NCBI RefSeq assembly: GCF_001949145.1
Contig: NW_019091509.1
Location: 549,036 to 613,035, forward strand
DNA: 64,000 bases
Direction: 5' to 3'
Origin: Acanthaster planci
Lineage: Eukaryota > Echinodermata > Asteroidea > Valvatida > Acanthasteridae
Under the pieces are notes generated by a model. The model was not told where the DNA came from and ran no database searches. It worked only from the letters and a program-made list of their open reading frames with translations. Positions 32,803-45,427 of this stretch are shown here, in pieces. A program made the position numbers and the translations under genes. Numbering within the stretch: position 1 is the stretch's first letter; each line of letters opens with the position of its first letter.

Positions 32803-35471
32803 TACATGTAGTGAAAATATTACAGGCATCGGCAAGAACGTGTGTACTACTATATACTTGTGTACAAAATACTATGCACGTGAGTTGTGGAGATGAGCGT
32901 GACACTGAGAGGACTTTTTATACCAGAAATAAGCCATAAATCGGACTTACATTAAGCTATTGAGGGAATATGAAATAAAGGGAACATGGAAAAGGTAAAC
33001 TTACGGTTTATACTCCAACAAGGGCTTGTAAATAGACGTAGAAATTTGTAACACGTACAACCGAGCCAGTAACATTGATGACATGGAGGGAGAAAGTGAA
33101 TACTGATCGGCACTTGCCTAAATTTCCGTGGATGAGCAGCCCGAGAGCGGAGCTTAGGGCAGAACAACATTTCTGTGCTGCACTATAGTTGTATCTTAGG
33201 TGATGAAGCGCCTTTGGTGAAGGCGCATGTTTTTATGAATAAAGAAGTATGGACTGTCCCCGTTTGTCGAGGCTGAAACTGGCGCTTGGGTATGGTTGCT
33301 GCGATTGGTGTGCTGCGGGCCACGCTGTAAACTACCGCCAAAACGGATTGGCGTCACCGCCGTTCTGGTGGTAGACTGACGTGGGCTGGCTCGACCAGGT
33401 AGCAGACTCCAAAAGACAAGACTGCCACAAATGGTGTCAGAAGTGGGATTGGCACCGAAGTATCACCATAAGGACATCCAACAAAAACACAACAGTGACA
33501 GCTTACCAATGGCGTAGCTAGGATTTTATAAGTGGGGGGCACAGGGGACACCGGCCTTTTAGGGGGGCACCAGCTCTTAGTGGTGTGGTTTTTTGGGCGG
33601 CAAAATTTCGTTAGCCTTGTTCAAAATCCATTCATCTGGGGGGGGGGGAAATTGGGGGCATCCTCCCTCCGTGGCTATGCCCCTGCAGCTTAATACACCT
33701 AGAAGGTGCCAACAGCGAGAGTAGCAGCCACAACAGAGACGACGACAAATTATTCGACGGGGTCACAGTCTGCTGTCGGCTTCTTCAAGTGCATCGCCAA
33801 CCGATTCAATTGCTTCCTCTTGTGGGCAGTTTGTATACATGGAAACAATGTCTAATGAAATTAGTGGGCTATCTCTCTTCACTGTCACTTTGTTTAGTTT
33901 TTCAAGCACATGCCCAGAATCGTGTATATAAAGAGGAAACCAAAATTAATTTGTTAATATCTTGGACACGGTTAAATATTTTGGAAATTGGCAGCCACTA
34001 TTTATTACCTAATGGTGTCTTCTTTTTTATGACACCAAGAAATCAAATTTACCGTCACAGATGACTGAGCACGAAACAGTTCACTCAACCTTGTCAGAAC
34101 TGGTCTTGCACCAGATTTACTGCAACCTAAAACCGCGTGACGTATTCACTTCGCTACTCTGTACCACTACGCATTGATAATCATGTACCGATATAAGCGT
34201 GACGGACGGTCAATCCATTTGAGCACAATGAATCTCCTTTCTTATATGGCCGCTCCCACGGACATAGTTTTCCCTGGCATTGTAGTTGTGTCTCTTTTCC
34301 AATAAGACGTGGGTTTGCATTTTGGCTTTGTGAAACTTGGACTCAACATGTCAATAATCAAGTGGTCGCTTTGCTCCGAATATTTCTGCCTGGTGATTAT
34401 GTATGCTTTCACGAAGACGACTGTTTGGCCACAAAAACTTCCTAGATATGAAACTTTTTCCAAGGAATATACTGCCGCTACCAACACCAAGATCGTCTGG
34501 CTCCTAACTACACGTATTAACTGTTTAAGCGTTTTCAACCTGTAAATATACACAGAACATTAGGACCATCTCGTTTGTCTGGTTCCTGGATGTAAACGCA
34601 TAGTACAGAAATGACGTCATCTGAAAAAGAGTACCCAACTTACTGTATGGAGGCCTAGAGGGACTCCTTTACTGAACATATTTACATCCTCACGCCATCT
34701 AAAACATGTTGAAGTTACGGAGTAGCAGGATTCTAGTCGATCAAGCAGGTTTGAAAGCTTTTAGCAACCTCGACTCCATGGGCTGCGTGCGCGTTCCTTC
34801 ACTAGCCCATGGTCATGTGGAATACGAAAATGGCGCTGACTGTCTATTTAGGATAAATATACGGTTGCACTACACCAAATACGTGCCCATAGAAAACAGT
34901 GCAAAATCGGACCGAAATAGCGCCGCCTGTTGACTCTCACGAAGCCGTTGGCCTCCGTTTTTTCACTGGAAATTCAATATTATGGCCAGAAGATCACTTT
35001 TCGTTGCAATTTCAAGGGGATTAGCTACGAATTTTTTTTATTCGCCTTTCAAGGAATATATCCCGCAAATAGTACTAAAACTACGCGCTAATTTCTGAAT
35101 GTAGTCGCCTGCCTCTATCCAAAATAGGCCCGCAATTTGGCGCTTTTTGTGAAAGAATTCAGTCCCAAATTTGGGATTAATAGGAATCTTTCTGTGATCC
35201 CTCCTTATTATGGTCTGTCTTATTGTAAAAATCCCGTGAGATCCCTCATGATATTAATGGGCTCGCGCGCAGAAATGCAACGATTTGGTGGAATGCACCC
35301 ATACATAAACGTAAAGTCAATTGTGCGCGTATTTCAAAACTTACACGTTCGCGCCCACTTACTCACTTGCACATGTCGCACGCGTAAATCTGCGTCGCGT
35401 GTAAACACAATGACTAAAATCCTAATTTAAATATCCCAAATATATCCAAATAGTGGGATATTTCAATTGTA
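32803..35471. other. Intergenic, no recognisable gene
   Basis: Short ORFs only. One short dispersed element at 33508-33690 is listed separately. The remainder shows no repeats or motifs I can support. Confidence 0.5.
33508..33690. repeat. Short G-rich dispersed element
   Basis: It begins AATGGCGTAGCTAGGATTT, continues through GGGGGGCAC and a long G-run, and ends CCTCCGTGGCTATGCCCCTG. The ends are imperfect inverted repeats (GGCGTAGCTAGG / CGTGGCTATGCC). A related end occurs near 48240-48280 on the other strand. Confidence 0.5.
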
Positions 35472-36190
35472 CAATCCGGTGCGTAGGCGACTTCGTCACA
35501 AAGGCAGACACGCCACGATTTTCAGGCTCCCATTGGACAATCGCTGAAATTGCGCTTTAACTTCCGGTTCCATCGTTCCATATTAATGGCGACCAATACA
35601 GGTAATTCTATGTGCAGTGCATGTTCAGTGGGCGTAATTTAAACTGAAGTGACGTCACACTTACGAACTGGATACCCGGGGTTAGATCGTGCAAGGTATG
35701 GTGGGAACCAACATGTTGCGCCAGCAAGATATATCATACCAATGGGAACGAGGTTGAGCTTTAAGACAGTGAGTACCGAAGTGAATACGTCACGCGCACA
35801 ATTTGTGTGTAAAAGGTATTAGCGCGAGAACCAGCGCGTGAACTAACACGCACGCGTATTCCATTCGTTTGCACTGCACTTTCTGGTTCACAGTGACGTC
35901 ACACTTCGGTTTTACACGCAGGTCTATCCGGTTCGTAAGTGTGACGTCACTTCAGTTTAAACCACGCCCACTGCACAGGTGCACTGCAGATAGGGTTACA
36001 TGCATCGATCGCCGTTTACACCAGAGATAGTATAGCGCCGCGCAGCGCTATCCTATCTTTGGTTTACACGGAACCGCGGAACCGGAAGTTAACACGCAAC
36101 TTCAGCGATTGTCCAATGAGAGCCTGCAAATCGTGGCGCGTCCGCCTTTGTGACGAAGTCACTTACGAACCGGATATTGCGACGCGCGCG
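35472..36190. mobile_element. ~720-bp nested foldback element
   Basis: The outer arms pair (GACTTCGTCACAAAGGC...GACAATCGCTGAA...TTCCGGTTCC at 35487-35570 against 36070-36165). Inner arms pair (TAAACTGAAGTGACGTCACACTTACGAAC near 35640 against 35930-35965). A small palindrome with the core TATAGCGCCGCGCAGCGCTA sits near 36030-36050. Both inner arms hold TGACGTCA. A third copy of the inner arm lies at 38510-38570. No coding capacity. Confidence 0.7.
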
Positions 36191-38109
36191 CTGACCAGAA
36201 ACCAGAGACTTTGAGGGGCCTTAATTAATGTAGGGGACCAGTCCCACGTCACTTAGACGAAGGGAAGAAGGGAGACCGGTCCCCCAATTAAAGCGAACGA
36301 GCACTTGGGATGTGCTTATCCAAGAACAGATATAGACCTAAAAAAAATTACATCTCGTTTTATATCCGAAACCACGATTTATTCCAAAATTTAATAACAG
36401 GATGGTACTGTAAAATACTGTTACGATCCGAAAAAAATCCAAACTATTTAATTATTCCAAAGCTTTGAATTTTCTCTGATGCAACAAAGAAATCAAACAA
36501 GATCATATAAGGAACAAATAAACAAGTACGATTTATTGAGTATGTGACACTTAGCATGTAAAAGAAAATAAGGAAAAATGTTGATTGAAACTGGTTTACG
36601 ATGAGGAATATCTCATATAAACAAGATGTTCTTACAGGCAAGAACTTGGCAAAGCACTACCTGTGAAGAACGCTGGACTCCACAGATGGCGAAAAACAGT
36701 TTAGTCCTTGACGTTGCTAAAATGAGCTGCCACGGGGACAAAGACCACGTTGATTAAGTATGACTGGGCTCGACACGAAACGACAAGGGAGTGATGACCA
36801 TCGCAAATATGGGAACTTGATGATCCCACAAACTGGAACTGGATTCAGTTCACAATCTGTCTCTTCCAGGAACAAGATTCAGCTCTGCACTTCACTTTGT
36901 CTGGACGAACTTTTTTTTACAAGTGTTGCTCCACAGATGACTCGCCACCACAGGTTGAAATGGTGCAGAAGTCAACAAGTCAACGACTTCTCACGGCCTG
37001 CACACGGTAGAATTGTCTTCCAAAATCTCTCATGCGGTGTGTGTGACTCTCTCTGTTTCTGTCTTTCCCATTTTTATAGTATACAATTCTCCTAGAAATT
37101 TCGTCTCATTACGTAAGTCAGATATCACATGTAAAACACAACAGTGGGCCTACATGTACAGTGCACAATACAAACTCTATTTTAACAGTCGTTACGTTGT
37201 GCCCCCAAAATTACACAATATCTTCGACAAAAGATTATACAAAATCTACTTTCAACTACTGAGGAGCATGGCTGGGTTCCCTACGGTTCCCCACATTAAG
37301 ATTAGCAGTGTTGTGCTCACTGACATAAACCCATGGACGGACAGCTCTTTTTCAAAACAACTTCGGGGTATCGTAGCTAAATCCAAAAGACTAAATCCAA
37401 AAGTGTGGGGAAATTCACCCCTCGGTATAGAGAATGTATGCACAGTGGAAGAATTCCAGCCATAAAATTCTATGAAGTCATTTTTCGATTGTGACAAAAA
37501 TCAGATTACAAACAATGCGGTTGCAACATTTGAAAAGAAAAGATAGCGGTATGAAGAGCAAAAAAGTGGACGTATTTTGAGAGCACACATAAATAAGTAC
37601 ATGCATTCCAAGTGCGTCACGCGCAATTCACACTGAATGTGCCGCCGTCCACCGTTCTCCCCATTGTAATGGAGATCAAGGGTTCTCCCATAGCATGCGC
37701 ATTTCAAAATCACAGTACATGCGAAACAGTGGTGATCTATGTGTTTTATAGCGCCTCACCTCCAGATTCTGTATCTTGATTGGCCGAAAGTGTGTGTGAC
37801 GCTTACTAGTTTTACTATTTTTATCCCACCGCTCCAAAAAGACTAGCCTCATTCTGAAAAAGAACTATACCCGTAGCAATCAAAGCTCTATATCCGTGAT
37901 GCGATGAAAGCATGAATAGTACCCAGGCGTGTATTTCGGCTCAAAGCGTTAACCATTAAAGAACTGTCACTCTCGAACCCGCTGAACCAGGTTACGTATT
38001 AGCTACAAATTTATAGGTTAAGAGTACGAAGATATAAAGTCAGCTGCCCTTTTGAAACGCCGGCTTGTCACGTAGTGTATCATCGTTGTCAATACGCAGA
38101 TTCTAACGT
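36191..38109. other. Intergenic, no recognisable gene
   Basis: Short ORFs only. A ~45-bp segment near 37444-37492 (TTCCAGCCATAAAATTCTATGAAG) recurs in inverted orientation near 49555-49600, probably a shared MITE end. Confidence 0.45.
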
Positions 38110-38574
38110 TACATATGGAACACCGAAGATTTTGCTCTTCTATCTGATGAGGAATTTAAAGAATTTCTGACTCAGCTGATGTGCAGAACATTAAAAAGAA
38201 CGTGGAATACTGCATGAACATTTTTCCAGTTATAGAGGGATCCCAATACGACGCTTTTAACGTCGATCTGCGCACTTCCGCGTTTGAAAACGAGGCTGTA
38301 TGTGTCAGCTTCAATCCTTAATACGATAAGACCATTGAAAGTAAGGAGTCAAGACACAAAATACATAAAGATTTGTTAAATTCAGGGTTTTCAAGCTGCA
38401 AATTTTTGTGGAAGAGTGTTTCAGGATGACTCGACACGTAAAATCAAAAGAAAAAAATAACGGCGATTTACCACGAACTAACGTACCTGTGATGGTTGTG
38501 TATCTGCATGTGCAGTGGGCGTGGTTTAAACTGAAGTGGCGTCACACTTACGAACCGGATACTGCATGTACTGT

Positions 38575-38723
38575 CGAGAATATAATATCAAATCAGTGCT
38601 CTGAAATATGTGGCAATCACATATATATGGCAATCACATATATATGGCAATCACAATATATGGCAATCACAATATATGTGGCAATCACATGTTTAAGAGC
38701 ACTGATTTGATATTATATTCTCG
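38575..38723. mobile_element. 149-bp MITE with 28-bp perfect TIRs
   Basis: The ends CGAGAATATAATATCAAATC.. and its exact reverse complement ..GATTTGATATTATATTCTCG match over 28 bases. Inside, a ~17-bp unit (TGGCAATCACATATATA) is repeated about five times. A third copy of the terminal repeat occurs alone at 59363 in the transporter 3' flank. Confidence 0.8.
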
Positions 38724-39059
38724 TCGATATTTTGATCACGGTGCTACGCAGCCCTTCCATATTTCACTGCATGTACTGTGTCGACTCCGCGTGTGCGCGC
38801 GACCAAGTTCAACACAGAGAGCCTCGGATTCGATGCGGATATGCGCAGACGGTGCTAATGTGAAATCCCTCTATTGCTGTGACATAACATAGGCACAACA
38901 TTGTCCGCGGTGGAGGAAATAAATAAAGCAGCTGCCGATGGCTTTTTGCGGAGGTTCTACACGGAAGTACGTCAGGTTGACATTAATTACTATAAAACAA
39001 AATCAATGAAATCTATCAGGTATGGTAAGAATTCTAAAGACAGAGAAAACAATCCAGTC

Positions 39060-39870
39060 GACATTGTGGAGGATTAAGCATTTGAGCGATCCAATAGGTG
39101 CTTCAAAGCGGTACTTGTCCACTTGAAAGACCCTAGAAAGGGCTACGTGGAACATAAAAATCACATTACTCCAGAGGACATGGACAAAAAAATGCTTCAC
39201 ATGTCTCGAATATTGCTGCACCAGCTAGTCTTCAGAACAAGGTGTGTATAGACATTATGATTTATTTCTGCAATCGAGGCAGGGAAAATGTAAAAGACAT
39301 GAAAAAGACGTACTTCAAAATACATACCGATTCCAACGGGTTGCGGTACATTACAAAACATGATCACCTGACGAAAACTAACAGGGAAAATAACGACAAA
39401 AGCAAAGAAGATGCATGAAGTGCCTGGGAACCCCCGCTGTCCTGTGAACACATTTCTTCTGTACACACAGAAGCTGCATCCCAAATGTGAATCTCTTCGG
39501 CAAAGACTGAAAGACAACTTTGCACCAGCTCAGACACATGGTATTGTAATGCACCACTTGGAAAAAACACTCTGTCCAACAAACTTGAGATTATTTTCAT
39601 GGAAGCAAAATGTGGCAAAGTGTATACTAACCATTTGCTTCAGAGCTACAAGCGACACGAATCTTGACAATGCTTGCTTCGAATCCTGGGACATCATGAC
39701 TGTTTTAGGCCACTCAGAAAGTAACGAGAATCAAGAATTACAACCACACCAGTGAAAACAAGAAACGTAATATGAGTGTTGTTTTACCTGCTGCTTTGAA
39801 CTTTGCTGAATCGGAGAACCCAACACTCATACCCAGCCCAAAACAGGGCCAATCTTCCCCATTGTTGACA
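39060..39870 (+). pseudogene. Crypton-like tyrosine recombinase catalytic domain relic
   Basis: In shifting frames I read 'IDIMIYFCNRGRENV', a block typical of DUF3504 recombinases, then 'YFKIHTDSNGLRY', 'EVPGNPRCPVNTFLLY', 'LHPKCESL', 'FRATSDT' (R of the HxxR box) and 'DIMTVLGHSES'. In another frame comes 'IKNYNHTSENKK', which carries the expected catalytic Tyr. Frameshifts separate these, so the gene is dead. The same fold has been domesticated in vertebrate genes such as ZMYM and QRICH1 relatives, but the damage here argues against domestication. Confidence 0.75.
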
Positions 39871-40339
39871 GCATCTGGAGAATCCCTTATTTTGAGAGAC
39901 ATGGCTAATTTACAAGTTCACCCACTGGGAGGCAATTTTAATACCTCATCACCAGTTTCATGGATGCAGCGTTAATTTCTACAACTAAGAGCCCTGTTAT
40001 TTTGCAGTCATTTAAGTCATTTCAGAGAAAACTGAAGAGTTGTGTCTTTTCAATTTGCTTCAAATAAGATTTGAATATTACATTTAAGTTGGACAGATGG
40101 AAAATTCGAAGGCACGAACGTTCAGTTTAATCTTCCAACTCTTGCATATTTCCCACAATTTTTCTTGAATTCAATTTGCTGAAACTTCCTAAAGTATTGA
40201 TGAAATACTGGTACTTTAAAAGGATTGAAAGTGTGTGTGTTCTGCTTGGAATTTTCGAGCTACATTTGTTGAATGTAAATTCAAGTGTGGTGTTTTATTG
40301 TTGATTTTTTGCTTAAATTGTGCAGAATCTGTGAGGAGG

Positions 40340-40468
40340 TGTTATAAAACAAATATTAATTGCTTCGAGTGGTACAGTAAAACTAGCCTCCCGCGGTGAT
40401 CCATGGAGCATTCTAGTTTCCCGAGGCCTGTCTATACCATTCGAAGCAGTCAATATTTGTATATTATA
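40340..40468. mobile_element. ~130-bp MITE
   Basis: TTATAAAACAAATATTAATTGCTTCGAGTGG and CCATTCGAAGCAGTCAATATTTGTATATTATAA are imperfect inverted repeats. It is inserted just before the recognisable Gypsy integrase segment. Confidence 0.6.
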
Positions 40469-40475
40469 AAGACTG

Positions 40476-41000
40476 GATTACTCATGCGTACAACTGCACC
40501 CGTCATGAGACGATCAGTCACGCCCCCTTCTACTTGATGTTCGGGCGCCATCCGGATTTACCAATCAACCTTATGTTTGGGTTTGCCCCGGACAACCACA
40601 AAGATTCTCTATTGCACGAAAACTTTGTTGAAAATCTGCGAGAATATCTCAGATCCTCATACAGAGCAGCACAGAACATCGCTGAGAAGGCGCAAGCTAA
40701 ACAGAAGCGGCTGTATAATCGCGGATCCTACAACGCTCCTCTCAATGCAGGTGATGCAGCATACATAGGCACACAGAAATTAGCTGACCGATGAAAATCA
40801 CAACATTATATTGTCTTCTCGAAGCATCGAAACTTGCCAGTCTACGTAGTTGCCAATCAGGAAACTGGCAAGGAAAGAACACCACAGAAATTTACTGACT
40901 CCATGCATGTTTTTTTTTCCGTTGAGGACAACCAAAAGAAAACACTTGAAAGAATAGAGGAGTCCCAAGAGGAAGGAAACCAAAAGCAGAAGAAGAGACA
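40476..41000 (+). pseudogene. Ty3/Gypsy integrase C-terminal relic
   Basis: It encodes 'HAYNCTRHETISHAPFYLMF' followed by 'GRHPDLPINLMFG', the signature end of a retroviral-type integrase core. After these come a helical 'AKQKRLYNRGSYN' linker, 'GDAAYIG' and 'KLADR'. The invariant Trp after KLADR is replaced by a TGA stop at 40792-40794. The frame then continues with 'IVFSKHRNLPVYVVANQETG' homologous to the C-terminal SH3-like domain. No gag, RT or LTR was recognised nearby. Confidence 0.8.
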
Positions 41001-42804
41001 TATGTAGGCCTAACTACTCGACAGAAACAGAGACAGAAAATGAAACAACGTGTCCGGAAAGTCAACAAATGAGTGATGGGGCAAATGAAGATGAAGCCAT
41101 TTTCGTGGCATTCGTTCCAAAACTCACAAACTCCTGCTCAGTGAAGATGAAAGAGAAAAGCCCTAAACAGATGCACCCAAATGTTTTATGGGACTACTCT
41201 CCGTCTAACTCTACAGTGTCTCCATCTCGATCTTCATCTTGATCCCAATGTGGATCTATATCACCAACACCATCTTCATCGTTATCACCATCATCATCGG
41301 CATCATCGTTGCTGCCATCCTCCTCACACCAGTCTAGCGAAACCTCAACTGATTACCATCTCCCAAAACTTCCACATAGAATACGCATGCCGCCCAACAG
41401 ATTGTCGTATGACTTCTTTGGCCAAACTAAACTACACAGAGTTCACCCCTAGAAATCACTGGTAGAACACTACCAGTCAAAATTAAAATCTTCAAGAGAA
41501 TTGCTGACAAGATGGAAGAGTCCGAAAATGGCAGAGGCCAGAGGAAAGGCAGGTTTCAGGTTTTTACTGCAACAGTTAAAATGAAATTCACACATGGTAA
41601 ATTGTGTATAGTTAATGTGTGTCTTATTATTGTATATTGTTCCATTCCAAACTAAACTCATGTCACTTTTTTTTCTGTACTTGAATTTTATGAACTTTCA
41701 GTATATAATAGATGTGCCAGTATGCAAATTTAAATTTATGTAGGAGTTAAGCAAGAGCCTATTTTTTTCTTCCTGACTTAAAGAATTGATTGAACTGATG
41801 GTAATCCATATTGTGCATTGGTTATATTTGTATGGTGTGAATATCGACTTCCTTAACTTTATTGTGCAAGTAAAACCGCTAGAATGACATGTACTTAATT
41901 TTGAGGAAAATTAACGCATAAGGCATTCAGTAGCCTGACTGGTTCGATTACTTCTGTACACAAAAAGATCCCCCCCCTCATAATTTTGTAGTTTCGCTAA
42001 AGGTTTTGTATTTAAATTGCACAAACATAAACATCGACGCGTAGAAAGTCGGGAAAGTTGGATTGTGTTTGACTCTGCCGACTATGCGGTGCATGAGTAC
42101 CAAAGGACTGTCAATTTCAAAACACGCCCTCTTTTGTTCCTGCTCGGAGCGGATAGTACCACTCATTTTGCCCATTGTCTCCTTAGTACTACTAACATGT
42201 TTTAACATAGTACAGCCCAATTGATAACACACTAAATAAAATAGATCAAACCGGAGTATCAGATTGGTTTCAAGAGGTGGTATTCCCACTCAAATAGGCA
42301 TTGCGTGCGAATTTTTCTGAGTTTCGGACCCCATTTTCTTTAATTTCTTTTTTTTTGGGGGGGGGTGACGTCTTTCCCACGACAGTTTGTATCTTGATGC
42401 CTTGCGTATCGTCGACAGTCATTACAAGCATATGGAAACCAGGCTTTTAAAAGGTCACCCCACTGTTTTGTATACCGATATATATTCCTGTTCGTTTAAA
42501 ACTTGCTAGGTTCGTGGTCGTGAACGATGAACTTCGTCATTTATGTAAACAAACTTCGGGGCAAGAACAAAAATTCATATAGACATAGTCACAAGAACGA
42601 GGCAAAGATTTTCAAGCAGAAATTACAATGGAATTCGTCCTTGAGGATTTCATTGCAATAAATTGGGTAAAACAAAAGCAGCGTGAAATAATTGAAACTC
42701 AGTGTATGCATAGGAGAGAGAAATTCGATATTGTGGGCAAGCTGGCTTGCATTTCGGGTAGGAATTCTACACGCATCCCTCGCTTTAGTGGATGGTCCGA
42801 AGTC
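41001..42804. other. No recognisable gene
   Basis: The first ~330 bases may be the decayed tail of the Gypsy relic, including a CATCNN low-complexity stretch near 41250-41320. The rest has no supported features. Confidence 0.45.
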
Positions 42805-43060
42805 CAGTAAACAGCGGGGCCCAATTTCATGGAGCTGCCAACCTCAGAATTCTGCGCTTACGATCTCCATTCTGCGCTAACCGCTCTTGCTGAAAAATAC
42901 TGCGCTAATCCTAAGCTCAGAATCCTTAGTTACGGAATGTACGAATGCACACAAGCCAAATTCCTCGCTAACGCGTGAAATACGTTCGCCGTAAGCACAG
43001 AATTTTCTGGTACGGTAAGCGGTAAGCCTCGCTGTGAAATTGGGCCTTGCGTTCAAGCTT
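42805..43060. mobile_element. ~250-bp MITE (GGGCCCAATTTCATGGAGCTG family)
   Basis: The ends GGGGCCCAATTTCATGG and GTGAAATTGGGCCTT are inverted repeats. The interior has repeated GCGCTAA/GGTAAGC phrases. Another terminus of this family lies at 32028 at the edge of the gap. Confidence 0.7.
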
Positions 43061-45346
43061 TACCGATCGAGTGGGTCAACAGTTCGTAAGATAGAAAACA
43101 AACAGTTCTAGTTGTTGAGCACCGAGCCTTTATTTGCGTACCATTAATATGTAATGGGCATATGGTGGAAAGAAATTCATGGAATCGAATAAAACTATAC
43201 GTATTCAGCTGAAAAGAAATGGAAAACATCAAGATCTTTTTTTTTCATTTCATTTTAAAGTACATAATATATTATATGCCATATACCGTACATGGGACTT
43301 TGCAATGAATCAAAAGACGCGTATGGATTTGGTATTACAACGGCTAAGCGGTGAATTATGATGACCTGCAGAAATTGACCGATTCGGTAGTAGCCACGTG
43401 GACACCTACCTGTCCCTAATAATACTCTCTACTCCGTCAGAAAGTAGATGAGTTCTTTATGTTGGGAAAAAGGCAAGAAAAGATTACATTGATAGCACTT
43501 GAGTATCCTATACCCTCGTGGTATTATGACTGTAAGCTGGACTCAGCCCAGTTGAAGTCCAACACGACTGTTTTGTTATCCTCAGCATCCTGTCATTGCA
43601 ACAGAAAATAGTACAATAACAATAACTCCGTGTTATACTTAACCCTTGTGGTAAATAAAAAAGTTATGATATTTTGCACCTATATGTAATGCCTTAATGC
43701 AAAAAGATGGAAACAAGTCTTCGATTGCATGTAGTACGTACAGTGTACATGTACATGTATGTCATGCTGTCGTACATAGACAACCTGTGCCGGTGTGAAA
43801 TTCTTGTGCTACAACAGTTTACACCATTTTACATTTTGCTACAGCAATTCAAGTTTCACACTTATGTCCAAAATTATTGTTTACGAACTCAGAAAGTGTT
43901 TATAACATTTCGGCAGTTAGTAGTCCTTCACAGACTTGACGTAAGTTCATGAGTTCAACATTCAAAATATAGCCAGTGATGGGCGATTTGTCCACAGGCT
44001 GCTATTGGCCCATATTCTTACGTAATTGGAACAGACTTGCGCTTTTATTTGGGAAATGTTAATAAAATAAAAATGTATTTTAAAAGATCATAGATTGAAA
44101 ATGGTGTAGTTTTGATGCCTTGTAAAGCGTTTGAAAATTTGAAGTTTATAAACACTTGAAAATAATAATTATTACTGCAGATCATTAAATAATACTTATT
44201 TTCTGTACTGTATGTAACTAATGCATGTTAATTCATTATATTACCAACATTTTCTTAATGTACGAGTATGTTTCGTCGTTGAAGGACTCTGAGTCGATTT
44301 TTGGACTTGATTTCGAGCTCGAAAAAGAGTTTTAACACTGTATCATTACATGTGAAATGGGGTACTCTGATCCTTGCTGAAAAGTGGACGGTATACGGTG
44401 CTTCTTGTCCGGCCACCCGACCCTCTGTAAAATTGAAGGAAAGGAGTCAACACCATCCAATGGTGTTCTATTAAGGCCCAATTACTCTTCATGGTAAGAG
44501 TTATCTTCACTGGTTATAGTAGTTTGTGCGATGAGAAATGTTTCACTGCGCGATAAGAGTTGTTTGGTTGATCTGATGGTAGGATCCAATTTTCGTGCTT
44601 TTTGGGAATGACCACAAGAGGTCACCAAGTCCATTTTAATATAGCCTGAAAGTTGACTTCTGAAAGTAACCGCTTTTTGAATCCTTGGGTAGCGAAAATA
44701 ATGTTCAACAATTTTATTTTCATTAAAAATGTTAGAACTTGTAATTATTTCTGCACACCTTGGGTTCCGATTTGCGCGTCCATGTAAACTTCTTAAAATC
44801 ACAAGATAGAGACAAAAGGACACCCATGGGCTTCAATTTTGTTTGCATACAGTGGATGGAACGTGCCCACTGTAGCTTTTACAAGCCAGCGGTTAAGTCA
44901 TACTGCCTGAAGAAACTAATCAAATCTAGCTTCATGCAAGGGCGCTAGGTCAAGCAAAATCGAGGACGAAATATGTGATTCCCTGTTGGAATCATAACAT
45001 TTGTCCATTTAAGTTAGTCACCGATTTCTTGTTAACGTCATTGCCAAGCAGGTGTTTTCTCCGTTTGTGATGCATGACGTATACCGAATATTTGCATACG
45101 AAGGCCTGCCTAGCAACGGTTTAGAGAGAGGCGAGCTCGCTAACGTGAACAGACGCTGACTGAATTGACTCGTCATCGTGGTGAGGGGATTAACTGAGTT
45201 CATTCCAATTTCCTCTTGATGTTTATGATTATGATATTCGCTATAACTGGTTTAAAAACATTGTCATGAACAAAAGAGTGTAAAATTTCAATTGGTCTTA
45301 ATTCTCAACGATTTCAAGGACAGATAGAAGTTGGTCATTTTGCTTT
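43061..45346. other. Intergenic, upstream of transporter gene
   Basis: AT-rich with short ORFs only. No further exon or regulatory element can be supported apart from the promoter elements listed next. Confidence 0.5.
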
Positions 45347-45354
45347 TATATAAG
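45347..45354 (+). promoter_or_regulatory. TATA box of the transporter gene (TATATAAG)
   Basis: TATATAAG lies 81 bases upstream of the ATG at 45428. Transcription would start near 45375-45380, leaving a 5' UTR of about 50 bases. An upstream in-frame TTG is not needed as a start. Confidence 0.65.
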
Positions 45355-45359
45355 CTGTA

Positions 45360-45365
45360 CACGTG
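45360..45365 (+). promoter_or_regulatory. E-box (CACGTG) at core promoter
   Basis: The palindrome CACGTG lies 6 bases after the TATA box. It is a possible bHLH/bZIP site; the sequence alone cannot show its use. Confidence 0.35.
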
Positions 45366-45427
45366 ACTTGCCACTCGGCGTAGCGCAACTACAGCTCCGA
45401 GACTTTGAAGATATATCTTTTGACGCA

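Larger units (their letters stand above)
38110..39975 (+). mobile_element. Crypton-type (DUF3504-like tyrosine recombinase) element relic
   Basis: Coding pieces in one orientation match the layout of animal Crypton-like recombinases: an N-terminal 'LLSDEEFKEFL' and 'NIKKNVEYCMNIF' piece at 38120-38290, a middle 'AAADGFLRRFYTEVRQVD' piece near 38900, and catalytic pieces at 39230-39760. The element is interrupted by repeat insertions at 38510-38725 and by many frameshifts. Confidence 0.75.

Noticed and set aside
32028-32939. ORFs of 245-303 aa on both strands across the second gap
   Set aside because: They exist only because N codons contain no stops; flanking residues show no family.
38600-38700. 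CRISPR-like short direct repeats
   Set aside because: Eukaryotic context; the repeats lie inside a TIR-bounded MITE and have no unique spacers.
38608-38892. Repetitive ORF (WQSHIYGNHIYMAI...) as a repeat protein
   Set aside because: Translation of the MITE's internal 17-bp tandem repeats; no gene context.
41250-41320. His-rich peptide in the ORF at 41181-41465
   Set aside because: Produced by a CATCAN low-complexity run in the decayed Gypsy tail.
45368-45427. Upstream in-frame TTG as the start of the transporter
   Set aside because: Non-ATG start very close to the expected transcription start. The ATG at 45428 has a good context, and the usual N-terminus length fits.
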